This document shows, piece after piece, positions 63,101 through 64,000 of a stretch of 64,000 bases of DNA. This stretch comes from Acidimicrobiaceae bacterium. GTDB taxonomy: Bacteria; Actinomycetota; Acidimicrobiia; Acidimicrobiales; RAAP-2. The notes beneath the pieces are model-generated. The model saw only the letters and a list, made by a program, of their open reading frames with translations, had not been told where the DNA came from and did not search any database. Each line of letters starts with the position of its first letter. Position 1 is the first letter of the stretch. Position numbers and translations under genes: made by a program. The stretch lies in NCBI GenBank assembly GCA_027355725.1, contig DAIEHI010000053.1, positions 1 through 64,000 on the forward strand. Direction: 5' to 3'.

Positions 63101-63497
63101 TCGGCGCCCTCACCGGCTCGGGTGGCAGGATCTGGGCGATCGACCGCGCCGAGGCGACCACCACACGTGGTCGCTCTTCGTGCCCCAGCCGCCAGCGAAG
63201 CAGCGCCCGAGTCGCCATCACCGAACTGTCGGGGCTCACGCGCTCGAGGGGGTGGGTGTCCCATCCCGGCCACAGCGCCACCTCCTCAGCACCCAAGAGC
63301 GCCGCCAGCGACTCACTCAGCTGCTCGGCCTCGGTGGTCGTTGCGACAACGACGACCGTGCAGGGGCCGTCAAGGACGTACGAAGCCACCGTGAGCGGCG
63401 TCGCGTAACTGCTCGGGGTGAACGAACCCGTCGCGCTCTGGGCGCGAAGTGAGGGTGCGACCAGTTCGAGGACGCGACGAAGACCAGCGGCGCTCAC
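60108..63497 (-). CDS. mfd: Transcription-repair coupling factor Mfd
   Basis: 1129 residues from GTG 63497, overlapping the pth stop as GTGA. The N-terminal UvrB-like damage module is followed by the RNA-polymerase interaction domain (FFDDLAIGSYVVHRQHGVAR onward). The translocase has Walker A VCADVGFGKTEIAVRA, the DEEQ box VVDEEQRFGVNHKEA, and the C-terminal helicase motifs ATTIVESGIDLPSVNTLIVD-like (seen as CTTIVESGIDLPSVNTLIVD) and GQMHQLRGRVGRSGQRAYAY. The last ~150 residues form the TRCF module. It removes stalled RNA polymerase and recruits UvrA to the lesion. Confidence 0.96.
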   Translation of the reverse strand: MSAAGLRRVLELVAPSLRAQSATGSFTPSSYATPLTVASYVLDGPCTVVVVATTTEAEQLSESLAALLGAEEVALWPGWDTHPLERVSPDSSVMATRALLRWRLGHEERPRVVVASARSIAQILPPEPVRAPIVVTHAQQLDRERFIEDLTAMGYRRENLVEHRAEFAVRGGIVDVWPAQGHDPIRLDFFGDELDRLTAFDIANQRSLHDVASATIATAREWMPNEATRERAEAFVREQPWGRAVFDRIAAGQLFDGMEGWMPLFVDHATTLLEELSDVRCLVVEPDRVKARLHDLLEEERELTNAVAATWQAGVSVALLHETFERTLEGRAQFTLEPTVGALASGSLNLTSPPVVQGDAARIGSHVRQWSNARRGVVLTSNPASVDRMAEQLRAEGLEVTTDPEKVLEVRMSVLESSLAAGFSLDDPEIVVWSESDLTGRRTVHRKARTRTRNVDGFFDDLAIGSYVVHRQHGVARFSGTTTRAINGTTRDYLILEFKDGRSYWPTEQIDALTPYSGGDAPALSRMGGAEWQKTRAKARAAAFLVAQELVDLYRQRSVAKGFAFSPDTTWQREMEELFPYTLTADQAQAIDDVKADMEKPVPMDRLVCADVGFGKTEIAVRAVFKAVQDNKQAAVLVPTTLLASQHFATMTDRFAGFPVKVALLSRFIDDAETRRTIEGLKDGTIDVVVGTHRLLSENIAFKDLGLLVVDEEQRFGVNHKEAIKTRAVGVDVLTLSASPIPRTLEMAFAGIRDLSMVTTPPVDRRPILTHVGEYSEPAVVEAIRRELLREGQVFFIHNRVADIDEVARRLAQLVPDARIAVAHGQMDEGSLERTMVDFWERRFDVLVCTTIVESGIDLPSVNTLIVDRADRLGLGQMHQLRGRVGRSGQRAYAYLFHPADQVLSETAFERLRTIGDNTALGSGFKIAMRDLEIRGAGNLLGHDQSGPVAAVGYDLYVQLVAEAVADAKGFVAPEVVTINLDVPGEAHLPKDYVQADDARLEAYRRLAGVGSFEELTDLRSEWSDRYGALPRAAEGLLDLAELRLVCLEAGVTSVTVLAAKVGVRSKPVVKMSPVELSLSQQMRARRAYGSRAYTEDTKEFRIEVTADAATPKALCVLLRDVVGEATGG

Positions 63498-64000
63498 GCG
63501 CCGTTCACCCGACGCTGGGCCTCTTCGAAATCGAAGTCGAGCAGTGTCTCAAGCGCGTCCGCGGCGGCGCTGACGTGCGCCGAGAGTTCTTCGCGTCGAG
63601 CGCCGCTCGGTCGCTTCAGCACGTAGTCGGTGACCTGCTCTTTGCGCTCAGGTTTGCCAATGCCTATGCGCAATCGAGCGAAGTCATGGGTGCCCAGGGT
63701 CTGGGCAATGGAGCGAAGCCCGTTGTGGCCCGCGAGTCCCCCGCCAAACTTGAATTGCAGACGACCCGGTTCGAGGTCGAGTTCGTCGTGGGCGATCACC
63801 AAGTGGGTGAGGTCGTCCAGTGACGTTCGACGCAACAACGGCGGCAGCGCGCTTCCCGACTCGTTCATGAAGGTCACCGGCACCGCAAAGGTGACGGGAC
63901 CTCGATCGGTGTTGATCGTCGCACTCGTCGCACGTTGGCGCCCCTCGAGTTTCAGTGAGCCGCCGCGGCGCTGCACCACGAGTCGCACGGCGTCGCCACC
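63494..64000 (-). CDS. pth: Peptidyl-tRNA hydrolase, 5' end cut by the window
   Basis: The reading frame stays open to the window edge and the visible part has no obvious start. The GTG at 63988 is internal, since the residues before it (GGDA) match the Pth N-terminal HNVGxxxxxxL region. The visible ~169 residues include PVTFMNESGSALPPLLR, IAHDELDLEPGRLQFKFGGG, LAGHNGLRSIAQTLGTHDFA and RLRIGIGKPERKEQVTDYVL, all diagnostic. The N-terminal catalytic His (HNVG) lies outside. It frees tRNA from stalled peptidyl-tRNA. The gene overlaps mfd by 4 bp. Confidence 0.93.
   Translation of the reverse strand, partial: GGDAVRLVVQRRGGSLKLEGRQRATSATINTDRGPVTFAVPVTFMNESGSALPPLLRRTSLDDLTHLVIAHDELDLEPGRLQFKFGGGLAGHNGLRSIAQTLGTHDFARLRIGIGKPERKEQVTDYVLKRPSGARREELSAHVSAAADALETLLDFDFEEAQRRVNGA

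Overview
The window reads as chromosomal DNA of a high-GC actinomycete (Actinomycetota; an Acidimicrobiia-like lineage is my guess, not shown by any single marker). The evidence is the core order pth - mfd - surA-like - mazG - eno - ftsB - DUF501 - ppx on the minus strand, coenzyme F420 genes (cofD, cofE), an F420-type luciferase-like oxidoreductase, a mycothiol-type arsenate reductase, DUF4232 and DUF5719 proteins, and many GTG starts with 1-4 bp stop/start overlaps.

Region 1 (1-5 kb) is accessory: an IS110-family insertion sequence with a candidate bridge RNA, two exported proteins, a gene-poor stretch holding a 12-bp tandem repeat and a tRNA 3'-half remnant, and two small genes. Region 2 (5-13 kb) holds an ECF sigma factor coupled to a membrane anti-sigma candidate, an APC permease, a DUF6629 membrane protein, a PadR regulator with a perfect 28-bp operator, a DsrE protein and a STAS-like/GGDEF pair. 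Region 3 (13-18 kb) is an arsenic/metal island: acr3-arsC, an FmdE-like + DsrE pair, arsI, divergent arsR with two operator copies, and a CDF metal exporter. Region 4 (18-23 kb) has a marR-methyltransferase-MFS efflux operon, a solute-binding-like protein, a degenerate SDR and a DUF4232 protein.

Region 5 (23.5-36 kb) carries a GT2 glycosyltransferase, a YfhO-like membrane protein, PPK2, an F420-type oxidoreductase, an archaeal-type riboflavin synthase, a thiolase, then phosphomannomutase/Trm112-like and a large membrane protein coupled to a CPBP protease. Region 6 (36-51 kb) has ftsH, DUF5719 coupled to a 1083-residue GT2-membrane fusion, a tightly overlapping glycan operon (serine hydrolase, degenerate GT4, two intact GT4s, a GDP-sugar SDR), cofD-cofE, and a sugar-1-phosphate nucleotidyltransferase. 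Together manB, the nucleotidyltransferase and the SDR suggest a GDP-mannose to GDP-deoxyhexose supply for surface glycans, although no GDP-mannose 4,6-dehydratase is seen here.

Region 7 (51-64 kb) contains a tRNA with a UAA (leucine) anticodon on a short-variable-loop body, an NlpC/P60 cell-wall hydrolase, a GT2, a GNAT acetyltransferase and the conserved core block ending in a pth gene cut by the window edge.

Most unusual items: the IS110 left end with a hairpin loop matching the element's own right end; the class I tRNA with anticodon UAA; the archaeal-type riboflavin synthase; the DsrE/FmdE-like pair inside the arsenic island; an SDR and a GT4 that have both lost their catalytic signatures.
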